From contig NZ_FXTU01000005.1 in NCBI RefSeq assembly GCF_900182735.1, forward strand, positions 124,001 to 188,000: a stretch of 64,000 bases of DNA, written 5' to 3'. Position numbers and translations under genes: made by a program. Under the pieces are notes generated by a model. That model was not told the DNA's origin, made no database searches, and was given only the letters and a program-made list of their open reading frames with translations. This DNA comes from Laceyella tengchongensis (lineage in GTDB: Bacteria; Bacillota; Bacilli; Thermoactinomycetales; Thermoactinomycetaceae). Shown here one piece after another: positions 42,404 through 50,095 of the stretch; within the stretch, counting starts at the first letter, position 1, and every line of letters begins with the position of its first letter.

Positions 42404-42616
42404 CGTTTCCCGTGGTTTGCTGATGGAAGCTGGCGTTTCCACTGAACGGTTGTTTGTGTCCGCTTCTTTTTCGACTGTTTTCTGTTATCTCGTTCTAAAG
42501 GGCCGTTTTTGTTTCATAGATTGGTAGCGTAGTCTTGTTGGAGCGGGGGATCAAGAAACGCATCTTTCATTGCTGCAAGCTCGCGGCAAGAGATCACGGG
42601 AGAAAGGATGACGGTT

Positions 42617-43648
42617 ATGGGTTCAAGGGGGATACTCATCGGCATAGCAGGATTGTTGCTCGTGATCATGGGAATTCCCGCGCTGTTGGTGTCATGGGTT
42701 GGGGCGGATACACCAGACGCGGGGGACAAGCCGGGGAAGGATGGGGCGGATCTGGCGGGACGAGGCTCGCTTCAGGTTCGTGTTTATTTAAGCAAAGAGA
42801 AACGGGTGATTCAGCTACCTTTGGAATCGTATATTGAAGGGGTGGTGGCGGCCGAAATGCCGGCGCAATTCCATTCGGAAGCATTAAAAGCCCAAGCGTT
42901 GGCGGCCCGCACCTACATCGTGGGCCGATTGATGAAAGGGCAAGTGCTGGATGCCAAAGAATGGGGTGAAAAGGCAGGCGGGGCTCATGTGACAGATACA
43001 GTGCAGCACCAAGCATATGCAACAGACGCTGTGTTGCGCAAAAAATGGGGTTACAACTATCCCAACAATAAACGGAGAGTGGCCGAAGCTGTGCATGCCA
43101 CAGCGGGGCAGATTATCACCTACGGCGGCAAGCCGATCTACGCGGCCTTTTTCTCCACCAGCAACGGACGCACGGAGAACTCGGAAGATTATTTCAAGGA
43201 GAAGTACCCCTATTTGCGCAGTGTGAACTCTTCCTGGGATCAATTGTCGCCCAAGTATATCAGCCGCGTCAGCATGAAGCCGGACGTGTTTCTGAGCAAG
43301 CTGGAACACGCGACCGGCAAACGGTTGGCTGTTGCCGCATTGCAAACCACAAGCAGCAAGTCGTTTGCCGTCCTCAGCCGGACGCAAGGCGCGCGGATTG
43401 AGCGGGTACGGATTGGCGGGGAAGTGTTTAAAGGCAGAGAAGTGCGAGAAGCATTAAACTTGCCTTCGTCTGATTTTCAATTGCAGGTGAAGGACGGCCA
43501 AGTCATCATCACCACAAAAGGTTACGGGCACGGAGTAGGGATGAGCCAGTGGGGCGCCAACTTGATGGCTGCGCAGGGCAAGGCGGTGGATGAGATCATC
43601 AAGCATTACTACCAAGGGGTGGAAATCAACCGCCTGCGCTTGGACTAA
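42617..43648 (+). CDS. spoIID: Stage II sporulation protein D
   Basis: Lytic transglycosylase of the DMP engulfment complex, which degrades septal peptidoglycan in the mother cell. The 343-residue product has an N-terminal membrane anchor (about 6-27) and the SpoIID domain. The catalytic Glu is E80 in AAEMPAQFHSEALKAQA, and the C-terminal TKGYGHGVGMSQWGA is diagnostic. An ATG at 42608 is also in frame, but AGAAAGG suits 42617. A weak sigma-E-like -10 (CATAGATT, 42515-42522) lies upstream without a convincing -35. Its stop codon is inside a large inverted repeat. Confidence 0.95.
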   Translation: MGSRGILIGIAGLLLVIMGIPALLVSWVGADTPDAGDKPGKDGADLAGRGSLQVRVYLSKEKRVIQLPLESYIEGVVAAEMPAQFHSEALKAQALAARTYIVGRLMKGQVLDAKEWGEKAGGAHVTDTVQHQAYATDAVLRKKWGYNYPNNKRRVAEAVHATAGQIITYGGKPIYAAFFSTSNGRTENSEDYFKEKYPYLRSVNSSWDQLSPKYISRVSMKPDVFLSKLEHATGKRLAVAALQTTSSKSFAVLSRTQGARIERVRIGGEVFKGREVREALNLPSSDFQLQVKDGQVIITTKGYGHGVGMSQWGANLMAAQGKAVDEIIKHYYQGVEINRLRLD

Positions 43649-43670
43649 GCATCGCCAAGCGCAGGCGGTT
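43628..43670. terminator. 16-bp inverted repeat spanning the spoIID stop
   Basis: AACCGCCTGCGCTTGG (43628-43643) and its exact complement (43655-43670) flank the spoIID stop codon in the loop. It lies between convergent spoIID and splB and probably ends transcription from both sides, although T-runs are short. Confidence 0.7.
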
Positions 43671-43684
43671 GCTACTCTGGTTTA

Positions 43685-44707
43685 TCAAGTGATGTAACTG
43701 ATCTCGGCGTTTGGAAAGGAAGCTTTCAGCCATGCGGGGATTTTTTCTTTTATTTCGCGCATGGGTTCATCTGGATACACATATTTTACTCGTCCGTATC
43801 GTCCCCATTTCTTTTTGCGTTCTTCCTCGTTCATCGCCAGCTTTGTTTTAGGATAGCGCTCTTCGATGATGCGTTTGGCGGTCGCGGTGTAGCGGTGGGT
43901 GATCAATTCGAAAGTTAAGTCCGGCAGGTCGGGAGGCAGGGCTTCTGCCAACCAGCGGATAAGGGACGCATATTGTTCCTCCCAACCGTCGAAGATCATG
44001 ATCGGTGCGATGATGAAACCGAGCGGATAACCGGCTGCAGCTACTTTCTTAGCCGCTTCGATGCGGTCGGAAAGCGGCGAGGTGGCCGGTTCCATTTGGT
44101 TGATCACATAATCGGCATTCACGCTGAAGCGAAACCGGGTATGGCCGCGGTGATCAGCATCTAACAGGGAGTCGACGTGAGCGAATTTGGTAACGAAGCG
44201 CAATCTGCCCAAGGGTTGGGTAGCGATAAATTCAATCGCTTTTTTTAGCGATCCGGTCAAATGTTCAATCCCCACCGGATCGGAGGTGCAGGCCGCTTCA
44301 AAGCGGGTAATCTCCGGCGCCCGTTCGTCGATGTATTTTTGCGCCTGGGCGAAGATTTCTTCCAAATTGACGTATACCCGGATATATGGGCGGTTGCCAA
44401 GGGTGGTTTGCAGATAGCAATAATGGCAATGGCCCATGCATCCGGTAGCTAGGGGGATTGCGTACTCCGCGGACGGCTTGGAGGGTTCGAACTTTAGCGT
44501 TTTGCGGATACCAACAACCAAGGTGCGTTTGGCGATGCGGTATTTTTCCAGCTCGGTTGATCCGGGAAGGTCAGTGATGCGATTGTGGGACGGGGTGATT
44601 TTGACGGGGGTGCCGAGTGCGCTGAACTTCTCGTGCAATTCCTGTCCCAACGGGTATTTGAGCGCGTCGGGTTCAAAGTATACGAGATCTGGCATGAAAG
44701 GTTTCAT
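43685..44707 (-). CDS. splB: Spore photoproduct lyase
   Basis: Radical SAM enzyme that repairs the spore photoproduct (5-thyminyl-5,6-dihydrothymine) during germination. The 340-residue product has the cluster motif CxxxCxxC at C90, C94 and C97 in GCMGHCHYCYLQT, and C140 in EAACTSD, which matches the H-atom donor Cys141 of B. subtilis. The frame extends to 44797, but the ATG at 44707 with GAAAGGAA upstream fits the family length. Divergent from spoIIQ; expected to be forespore-expressed, but I found no clear sigma-G site. Confidence 0.96.
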   Translation of the reverse strand: MKPFMPDLVYFEPDALKYPLGQELHEKFSALGTPVKITPSHNRITDLPGSTELEKYRIAKRTLVVGIRKTLKFEPSKPSAEYAIPLATGCMGHCHYCYLQTTLGNRPYIRVYVNLEEIFAQAQKYIDERAPEITRFEAACTSDPVGIEHLTGSLKKAIEFIATQPLGRLRFVTKFAHVDSLLDADHRGHTRFRFSVNADYVINQMEPATSPLSDRIEAAKKVAAAGYPLGFIIAPIMIFDGWEEQYASLIRWLAEALPPDLPDLTFELITHRYTATAKRIIEERYPKTKLAMNEEERKKKWGRYGRVKYVYPDEPMREIKEKIPAWLKASFPNAEISYIT

Positions 44708-44809
44708 GACACCATTCCTTTCTTCTTTCGTCTGAGCGGGTCCGGTGCGAGAAGATGAATCGCACGCGAGTCTGACGCCTATGAATTGACGAAACATTTA
44801 CCAACTTGG

Positions 44810-44838
44810 GTATAAAAAGGAAATAAACCGTCGAGAAT
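44810..44838 (+). promoter_or_regulatory. Candidate sigma-F promoter of spoIIQ
   Basis: GTATA, 15-bp spacer, GTCGAGAAT, matching the sigma-F pattern except for one base in the -10. It lies 22 nt before the ATG. spoIIQ is a known sigma-F gene in B. subtilis, and the spoIIR site has the same layout. Confidence 0.65.
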
Positions 44839-44859
44839 GGTACCTGAGGTGATAGAAGC

Positions 44860-45549
44860 ATGAGACCTGAGGAACCAAATAAAACAGTGACATCTCTTGA
44901 ACAAGTCCAAAAACGGTTGAAGTGGAAAAAACTTTTTGCGAAGAAGTGGTTTTTCCCAGCGATTTATCTAGTGACGGCAGCACTGATCCTAACCATTGCT
45001 TGGTTGTACCAAGAACATGGGAGCCGCGTGACGGAGACGAACAAGCCGATCCCCGCCTCCTTGCCTAAAGAAAAAGTGCCGGCCAACCCGACCGATGATG
45101 ATATGGTGTTGCCCACGGCTAAAAATTCAGGCGCTGTCAAAACCATGGATTTTTATGATGAAGCCAAATCCAAAAAAGACCGGGAAGCGGCTTTGGTTGA
45201 TTACGCCAATGCTTTCTGGCCCCATGCTGGAATCGACTTCGCTCGCAAAGATGGAAAAAGCTTCGAAGTGGTAGCGGCGCTGGAAGGCAAAGTCATCCGC
45301 GTCGAAGAACATCCCGTGTTGGGCCATCAAATAGAAATTAAGCATGAAAGCGGCATTTCCACCGTTTACCAAAGTTTGGACGACATCCGGGTCAAACAAG
45401 GGCAAATGGTGAAAAAGGGCCAAGTGATCGGCAAGGCCGGTCGCAACTTGTTTGAAAAAGAAGCTGGCGTTCACTTGCACTTTGAGGTTCGCGGACGTGA
45501 CCAACAGGCAGTCCATCCGGCCCAATATCTGCCGCAAACGAAACAATAA
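44860..45549 (+). CDS. spoIIQ: Stage II sporulation protein Q (M23-like)
   Basis: Forespore membrane protein that, with SpoIIIAH, forms the channel or ratchet linking forespore and mother cell. The 229-residue product has a cytoplasmic basic N-terminus, one membrane helix (about 31-49) and a degenerate LytM/M23 domain. Zinc ligands H122, D126 and H207 are kept (HAGID, HLHFE), but the catalytic YAHL motif reads YQSL, so the His is lost. B. subtilis SpoIIQ also has YQSL; as far as I recall it lacks the first His too. GAGGTGAT precedes the ATG. Confidence 0.92.
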   Translation: MRPEEPNKTVTSLEQVQKRLKWKKLFAKKWFFPAIYLVTAALILTIAWLYQEHGSRVTETNKPIPASLPKEKVPANPTDDDMVLPTAKNSGAVKTMDFYDEAKSKKDREAALVDYANAFWPHAGIDFARKDGKSFEVVAALEGKVIRVEEHPVLGHQIEIKHESGISTVYQSLDDIRVKQGQMVKKGQVIGKAGRNLFEKEAGVHLHFEVRGRDQQAVHPAQYLPQTKQ

Positions 45550-45556
45550 TCCAAGA

Positions 45557-45589
45557 CAGGCACTCTTCTTGATGGAGAGTGCCTTTTTG
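45557..45589 (+). terminator. Intrinsic terminator after spoIIQ
   Basis: AGGCACTCT pairs with AGAGTGCCT and is followed by TTTTT. Confidence 0.9.
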
Positions 45590-45765
45590 CGCGTTGTGGG
45601 TAATTCCATTCATCCATGACAGGATTATGCGCGGCTTCGCGATCTTGTCATAGTTTATCCAAAAAAAAAGCTTGTTTATTCTTGTCCAGGCTTGTTTGCA
45701 AAGAATAACCGAACGTGCCTTCCAATATAATGTAGCAAATCATGACGAAAGGGGGCGCGGGGCGG

Positions 45766-46050
45766 GTGCATGATTATATAAAGGAGCGTACCATTAAAAT
45801 CGGTAATTATTTTGTGGAAACGCGAAACACAGTAAGGACGATCGCCAAAGAGTTCGGTGTGTCAAAAAGCACAGTCCATAAAGATTTAACGGAGCGCTTG
45901 CCTGAGATCAATCCTGAATTGGCCAACCAGGTGAAAGAGATACTGGAATACCATAAGTCGATCAGACACATAAGAGGAGGGGAAGCGACAAAAATTAAGT
46001 ACAAGCGGCGATCGCAACCAGAATGCCAAGAAGTTTCAATGAAAGTTTAA
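45766..46050 (+). CDS. spoIIID: Transcriptional regulator SpoIIID
   Basis: DNA-binding regulator of sigma-E genes in the mother cell, 94 residues. The helix-turn-helix TVRTIAKEFGVSKSTVHKDL and the basic C-terminal region are nearly invariant. The GTG at 45766 gives the family start (V/M)HDYIKERTIKIG and follows AAAGGGGG; an ATG at 45742 is too early. In B. subtilis mbl, flhO and flhP follow; here they are absent. The 250-bp gap behind it has a distant GCACCGG/CCGGTGC pair followed by a T-run, possibly a long-loop terminator (46068-46144). Confidence 0.97.
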   Translation: MHDYIKERTIKIGNYFVETRNTVRTIAKEFGVSKSTVHKDLTERLPEINPELANQVKEILEYHKSIRHIRGGEATKIKYKRRSQPECQEVSMKV

Positions 46051-46308
46051 ATTTTATTCGGGTTGTGGCACCGGTAGCATGACATAATATCCTTTGTATA
46101 AGTGATACACACCCCGTTTACACCCTTCTTCCGGTGCTATTTTTTGTAAACGAAACAGACCCGCGTCTATACGGTGTAAGTATAGACTTATGTTCATAGT
46201 TACGATATATTCAATTATGATAGTGCAAGACATGACTAAAGCCTTTTAAATTGGACGAGCTTTTTTTTCAAACAAATTGGAGAAGTAAGCCTTTGGAGAG
46301 GAATGCAG

Positions 46309-47127
46309 ATGAGTTACCCAGATAAAAACCAAGACAACAACAAGCGGGATCAAGTTCATCCCGCACAGCAGGAAGAGGCAAAAAGCTCGTTGACCGAAGC
46401 AACTCAGCAGCCAGAACCCAAAGAGCAAGAAAGCCCAAAACCCACCAAAAGCGCCAAAAAAGACACCTTGCCAGTGGGGATGCTGAAGTGGAGCAAAGAA
46501 GATGAATTGGTGCAAGACACCCATCTTAATTTGGATAAGAGCGGTGCCGTCGACAGAGAACAAGACCATCAGAGTCCGGACAATAAACAATCATCGGTTC
46601 TTCCGCTTGCTCAAAAATCTGTTGCCGCTGGGCAAGAAGACCAATCTGCATTGGACGAACCGGTTCAGGCCGACCAATCCCCGGCCCCAAATCAATCTGA
46701 ACGCAACCTTTCTCTAGAAGACACACTGACTCCCATCGATTTTAAAGAATACTCCTTGACTCCGGTTGACGAAGCCGATAAAGAGCCAGAGATTCAGTAT
46801 AAACAACCCGCTTATACCGTTGATTTCTCCGAAGACATTGCAAAGGCCGATGAGTCTGGTCAAGAGTCGGTTTCGGAATCGACGGAACATGTTTCGAAAG
46901 AGGAGAAACGTGGGAAATATACAGAAGAGGTTAAGGGACAGGATGAGGCCGACACGCGTCCGGCTTGGAAGAAAGTTGTAAAAATCGCTTGGTTGCCTGT
47001 TTCGTTGCTGGCGGCCTTGATCATCGGGTTGATTGTGGGTCATGCGGTGATCGGCAAACAACCAGCCGGTGACGTTTTTGATATGAATATGTGGCAGCAT
47101 ATCTACGAATTGATCTTTAAAAAGTGA
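46309..47127 (+). CDS. EpuA-like membrane protein with long acidic N-terminus
   Basis: The last 65 residues (WKKVVKIAWLPVSLLAALI, one helix, then GHAVIGKQPAGDVFDMNMWQHIYELIF) resemble the small EpuA family (often mis-annotated as RNA polymerase subunit beta). The preceding 205 residues are polar, rich in Glu, Gln, Lys, Ser and Asp, and probably disordered in the cytoplasm. The ATG at 46309 has GGAGAGG at better spacing than the ATG at 46303. Typical members are about 60-130 residues, so the extension is unusual. Function unknown. Confidence 0.65.
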   Translation: MSYPDKNQDNNKRDQVHPAQQEEAKSSLTEATQQPEPKEQESPKPTKSAKKDTLPVGMLKWSKEDELVQDTHLNLDKSGAVDREQDHQSPDNKQSSVLPLAQKSVAAGQEDQSALDEPVQADQSPAPNQSERNLSLEDTLTPIDFKEYSLTPVDEADKEPEIQYKQPAYTVDFSEDIAKADESGQESVSESTEHVSKEEKRGKYTEEVKGQDEADTRPAWKKVVKIAWLPVSLLAALIIGLIVGHAVIGKQPAGDVFDMNMWQHIYELIFKK

Positions 47128-47190
47128 CCCGTTTGTAAGTGTAGGGCGGGGATTTTGCATTTATCTGATGGCGTGAGGAGGGATCCAGAA

Positions 47191-47706
47191 TTGAATTTGC
47201 CCAATTTATTAACCTTGGCGCGGTTTTTTTTGATACCGCTGTATTTGGCCGTGTACTTCTCCGATATGGCTGGGCGCATGTATTGGGCACTTGGGATCAT
47301 CCTTCTCGCAGGTTTGACGGATGTGGTGGACGGTTACTTGGCTCGCAAGACGCAACAAATCACCCAACTGGGTATTATGTTGGACCCTCTTGCGGATAAG
47401 CTGATGATGCTGGCGGTCTTTTTGTCCTTGCTCATTTCAGGCAAAATCAGCCTGGGTGAGGCTGCAGCCATATTCTTGCGGGATGTGGCGATGATTGTCT
47501 ACTCGGCGATCTTTCACCTTCAAGGAAAAAAGACATTGCCAGCGAATTTTTTCGGCAAACTGACGACGGTGCTGTTTTATCTCGCTTTATTTATGCTCAT
47601 GCTGGATTATACCCAAGCGCATGTCTTCCTCTGGTCTGTAATTATCTTGTCCTATATCACGTCATTAATCTATTTGTTCCAATTGCGGGTGGTACCTCGC
47701 GAATGA
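47191..47706 (+). CDS. CDP-alcohol phosphatidyltransferase (PgsA-like)
   Basis: A 171-residue membrane enzyme with about five helices. The full catalytic motif DxxDGxxARx8GxxxDxxxD is present: D44, D47, G48, A51, R52, G61, D65, D69. It probably makes a phospholipid such as phosphatidylglycerol phosphate from CDP-diacylglycerol; the acceptor alcohol cannot be read. The TTG start at 47191 follows GAGGAGGG eight nt upstream; a TTG at 47155 is in frame but lacks one. A terminator follows. Confidence 0.88.
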   Translation: MNLPNLLTLARFFLIPLYLAVYFSDMAGRMYWALGIILLAGLTDVVDGYLARKTQQITQLGIMLDPLADKLMMLAVFLSLLISGKISLGEAAAIFLRDVAMIVYSAIFHLQGKKTLPANFFGKLTTVLFYLALFMLMLDYTQAHVFLWSVIILSYITSLIYLFQLRVVPRE

Positions 47707-47712
47707 GTGCGG

Positions 47713-47745
47713 AAAGAATCGGTAAAAATAGACCGATTCTTTTTT
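47713..47745 (+). terminator. Intrinsic terminator after the phosphatidyltransferase gene
   Basis: AAAGAATCGGT pairs with ACCGATTCTTT over an 8-nt loop and runs into T-rich sequence. Confidence 0.9.
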
Positions 47746-47789
47746 TATTAAATGAGATTTTGTATGATTAACATTTAGGGGGTGCGCAG

Positions 47790-49124
47790 ATGACAGTACG
47801 CAATATCATTCGAACCATTATTGTAGAAACCCCGTCCAAACCGGGGAATCTTGGGAAAGTGGCAACTGCTATCGGAATGGCTGGCGGGGATATCGGGGAC
47901 ATCACCACCATTAAAGTCGGTCCCTTGTCCACTGTCCGGGACATTACCGTTCATTGTGAGAGCAAAGAGCAATTAGATGCAGTGATTCAATCGATTCAAT
48001 CATTGGAAAACGGAATCTACGTCCATGCAGTGTCTGATGACGTACTCCGTGCCCATGAAGGCGGAAAAATCCAGATGAAAAGCCGGATGGACATTCGTTC
48101 GCTCGCTGATTTGCGTCGTGTGTACACGCCGGGAGTGGCGGATGTGTGCCGTGTGATTCAGGATGATCCGGATAAGGCCCGTTATTATACAAGCATAGGC
48201 AACACGGTGGCCATTGTCACCGACGGAACCGCTATCTTGGGCTTGGGGAATATCGGTTCATTGGCCGGCATGCCGGTCATGGAAGGAAAAGCGGCTTTGT
48301 TTGACCGATTTGCAGGTATCAGTGGGATTCCGATCCTGTTAAATACCAGCGATCCGGATGAAGTGGTGAACACCATCAAAAAAATTTATCAAGGATTCGG
48401 CGGGATTCTGTTGGAGGACATTGGCTCGCCGCATTGCTTTGAAATTGAAGAGCGGTTGAAAGAGGAGTTGCCGATTCCGGTCATGCATGACGACCAACAT
48501 GGTACGGCAGTGGTGACATTGGCTGCGGTGATCTCTGCTTGCCGCTCAACTGGCGTTGATTTGAAAGATGCCGTCGTGGGACAGATCGGCTTGGGTGCCG
48601 CTGGGCTGGCGATTTGCCGGATGTTCATGGCCTACGGTGTCAAAGAGATGTGCGGAGTTGACCGCCAAGAGGCGGCGCTAGAGCGGTTGCGTCGTTACGG
48701 AGGCACGGTGCTTCAATCCATCGAGGAGCTGATGGAGCATTGTGACATCGTTATTGCCACGACAGGTGTGCCGGGCTTGATCAAGCCGGAGATGGTTCGC
48801 AAGGGGCAAGTGATTCTGGCCCTGTCCAACCCGAAACCGGAAATCACACCAGCAGAAGCGGTCAAAGCGGGAGCCGCGTTTGCAGCGGATGGGCGTTCCG
48901 TCAACAACGTGTTGGGCTTCCCGGGCATTTTCCGCGGAGTGCTAAATGCCGGAGCGAAAGAGATTACTCACTCGATGTTGGTGGCCGCTGCGCAGGCGAT
49001 CGCCGATTGCACCGCATCTGGAGAATTGGTTCCACATCCGCTTGATCCCAAGGTGCATGTGGAAGTGGCCCGTGCCGTGGAGCGAGTGGCCGAACGGGAG
49101 ATGGAGATGGAACCTGCCTTGTAA
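47790..49124 (+). CDS. Malic enzyme with N-terminal ACT domain
   Basis: Oxidative decarboxylase converting malate to pyruvate with NAD(P). The 444-residue product has an ACT regulatory domain (about 6-80), which suggests allosteric control by a small ligand. The malic enzyme core follows: catalytic Tyr112 in VYTPGVADV, metal-binding HDDQHGTAVV and the Rossmann motif GLGAAGLA. GGGGGTG precedes the ATG. Cofactor preference and allosteric ligand cannot be told. It has its own terminator. Confidence 0.93.
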   Translation: MTVRNIIRTIIVETPSKPGNLGKVATAIGMAGGDIGDITTIKVGPLSTVRDITVHCESKEQLDAVIQSIQSLENGIYVHAVSDDVLRAHEGGKIQMKSRMDIRSLADLRRVYTPGVADVCRVIQDDPDKARYYTSIGNTVAIVTDGTAILGLGNIGSLAGMPVMEGKAALFDRFAGISGIPILLNTSDPDEVVNTIKKIYQGFGGILLEDIGSPHCFEIEERLKEELPIPVMHDDQHGTAVVTLAAVISACRSTGVDLKDAVVGQIGLGAAGLAICRMFMAYGVKEMCGVDRQEAALERLRRYGGTVLQSIEELMEHCDIVIATTGVPGLIKPEMVRKGQVILALSNPKPEITPAEAVKAGAAFAADGRSVNNVLGFPGIFRGVLNAGAKEITHSMLVAAAQAIADCTASGELVPHPLDPKVHVEVARAVERVAEREMEMEPAL

Positions 49125-49164
49125 TCTTTCTTGGGCAATCGTGCATGGAATCATTGTGAATGTG

Positions 49165-49202
49165 CAGCCGTTGCGGGGGACAAGCCCTGTTGCGGCTGTT
49201 TT
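49165..49202 (+). terminator. Intrinsic terminator after malic enzyme
   Basis: CAGCCG (49165-49170) pairs with CGGCTG (49193-49198), with an inner GGG/CCC helix, followed by TTTT. Confidence 0.75.
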
Positions 49203-49312
49203 GCATATTTGAGCGGGAAACACCGCCAGCAATCTGACAGTGGCTAGGGATTGTCATGAATCCGTCCTGATTTCGTTCTCATGTCAACATAGTTTTTTAC
49301 AATACGTTTCGC

Positions 49313-49318
49313 TATAAT
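49313..49318 (+). promoter_or_regulatory. -10 element of the fabZ promoter
   Basis: A perfect TATAAT 52 nt before fabZ. No good -35 is found at 16-18 bp, and no FapR operator could be recognised. Confidence 0.5.
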
Positions 49319-49369
49319 GAGGATAAATGGTCACCGGAATCGTTTTGAAGTGAAGGGAGACAGCAAGCC

Positions 49370-49795
49370 ATGAAATGTGATGTGAAACAGATTCAAGAAA
49401 TTATTCCTCACCGTTACCCATTCTTGTTGGTAGATCGCATCGTGGAGTGGGAACCGGGCAAGCGCGCGGTGGGTATCAAAAACGTGACTGTGAACGAACC
49501 TTTTTTCCAAGGACACTTCCCGGATTACCCTGTCATGCCGGGTGTGTTGATCATCGAAGCTTTGGCGCAGGTAGGTGCTGTCATCGTGCTGGGTTTAGAG
49601 GAAAACAAGGGAAAATTGGCCTTTTTTGCGGGCATTGACAAAGTCCGTTTCCGCGAGCAAGTGAAGCCGGGCGACACGCTCACTCTTGAAGTGGAAATGA
49701 TCCGCTTAAGAGGTAGCATGGGCAAAGGCAAAGGCATTGCGCGCGTGGGAGACAAAGTAGTGGCGGAAGGGGAATTGATGTTCGCCATCTCATGA
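49370..49795 (+). CDS. fabZ: 3-hydroxyacyl-ACP dehydratase FabZ
   Basis: Hotdog dehydratase of fatty acid elongation. The 141-residue product has the catalytic pair H49 (QGHFPDYPVMPG) and E63 (IIEALAQ), and starts with the conserved IIPHRYPFLLVDRI. GAAGGGAG precedes the ATG. It corresponds to B. subtilis YwpB, which lies beyond mbl-flhO-flhP in that genome. It converges on a small minus-strand ORF. Confidence 0.97.
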   Translation: MKCDVKQIQEIIPHRYPFLLVDRIVEWEPGKRAVGIKNVTVNEPFFQGHFPDYPVMPGVLIIEALAQVGAVIVLGLEENKGKLAFFAGIDKVRFREQVKPGDTLTLEVEMIRLRGSMGKGKGIARVGDKVVAEGELMFAIS

Positions 49796-49808
49796 GCGAA
49801 TACATAGC

Positions 49809-49841
49809 GGCGGAAGGTCCCCATGAGCGGGACCTTCCGCC
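49809..49841. terminator. 13-bp inverted repeat between fabZ and a micro-ORF
   Basis: GGCGGAAGGTCCC and GGGACCTTCCGCC form a perfect stem over a 7-nt loop between two convergent genes. There is no good T-run on either side, so it may be a weak bidirectional terminator. Confidence 0.6.
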
Positions 49842-49850
49842 TCGTGTTAC

Positions 49851-49982
49851 CTACCAACTCCATAGGTGCAGCATGCGCCACACGAAATAAAGCACTCCCC
49901 ATACGGGCAAGCTGATCAACAACCCGTTAAAAATGCCCAACATGGAATTATAAGCGTCACTGGCCATTTTTTGTCTTCTCAT
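49851..49982 (-). CDS. Micro-ORF: 43-residue single-helix membrane protein
   Basis: Translating the minus strand from the ATG at 49982 gives a 43-residue protein: polar start (MRRQKMASDAYNS), then one hydrophobic helix LGIFNGLLISLPVWGVLYF and an aromatic tail. AGGAGAG lies about 8 nt upstream, so translation is plausible. It shares a pattern with the 36-residue ORF at 63292-63402: GxxN, then SxPxWxxLYF, aligned without gaps over 24 positions with eight identities. I recognise no named family. It lies just before the first polysaccharide gene, on the opposite strand. Confidence 0.6.
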   Translation of the reverse strand: MRRQKMASDAYNSMLGIFNGLLISLPVWGVLYFVWRMLHLWSW

Positions 49983-50095
49983 AAAAGATCTCTCCTGAAT
50001 GGTGGATGTCTTTATTATCGACCGTTTTCGTGCAATCTATCTGCGTTGTTTGGCAGGAAAAAAATCCTACCCACGCTGCAAAGGATGTGATCACG

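Noticed and set aside
42494..42522. Sigma-E promoter for spoIID
   Set aside because: The -10 CATAGATT fits, but no -35 resembling the consensus lies at the right distance; mentioned only within the gene entry.
44673..44861. Longer start of splB at 44797
   Set aside because: The extra 30 residues lack a ribosome site and have no counterpart in the known SplB; the ATG at 44707 has a good site.
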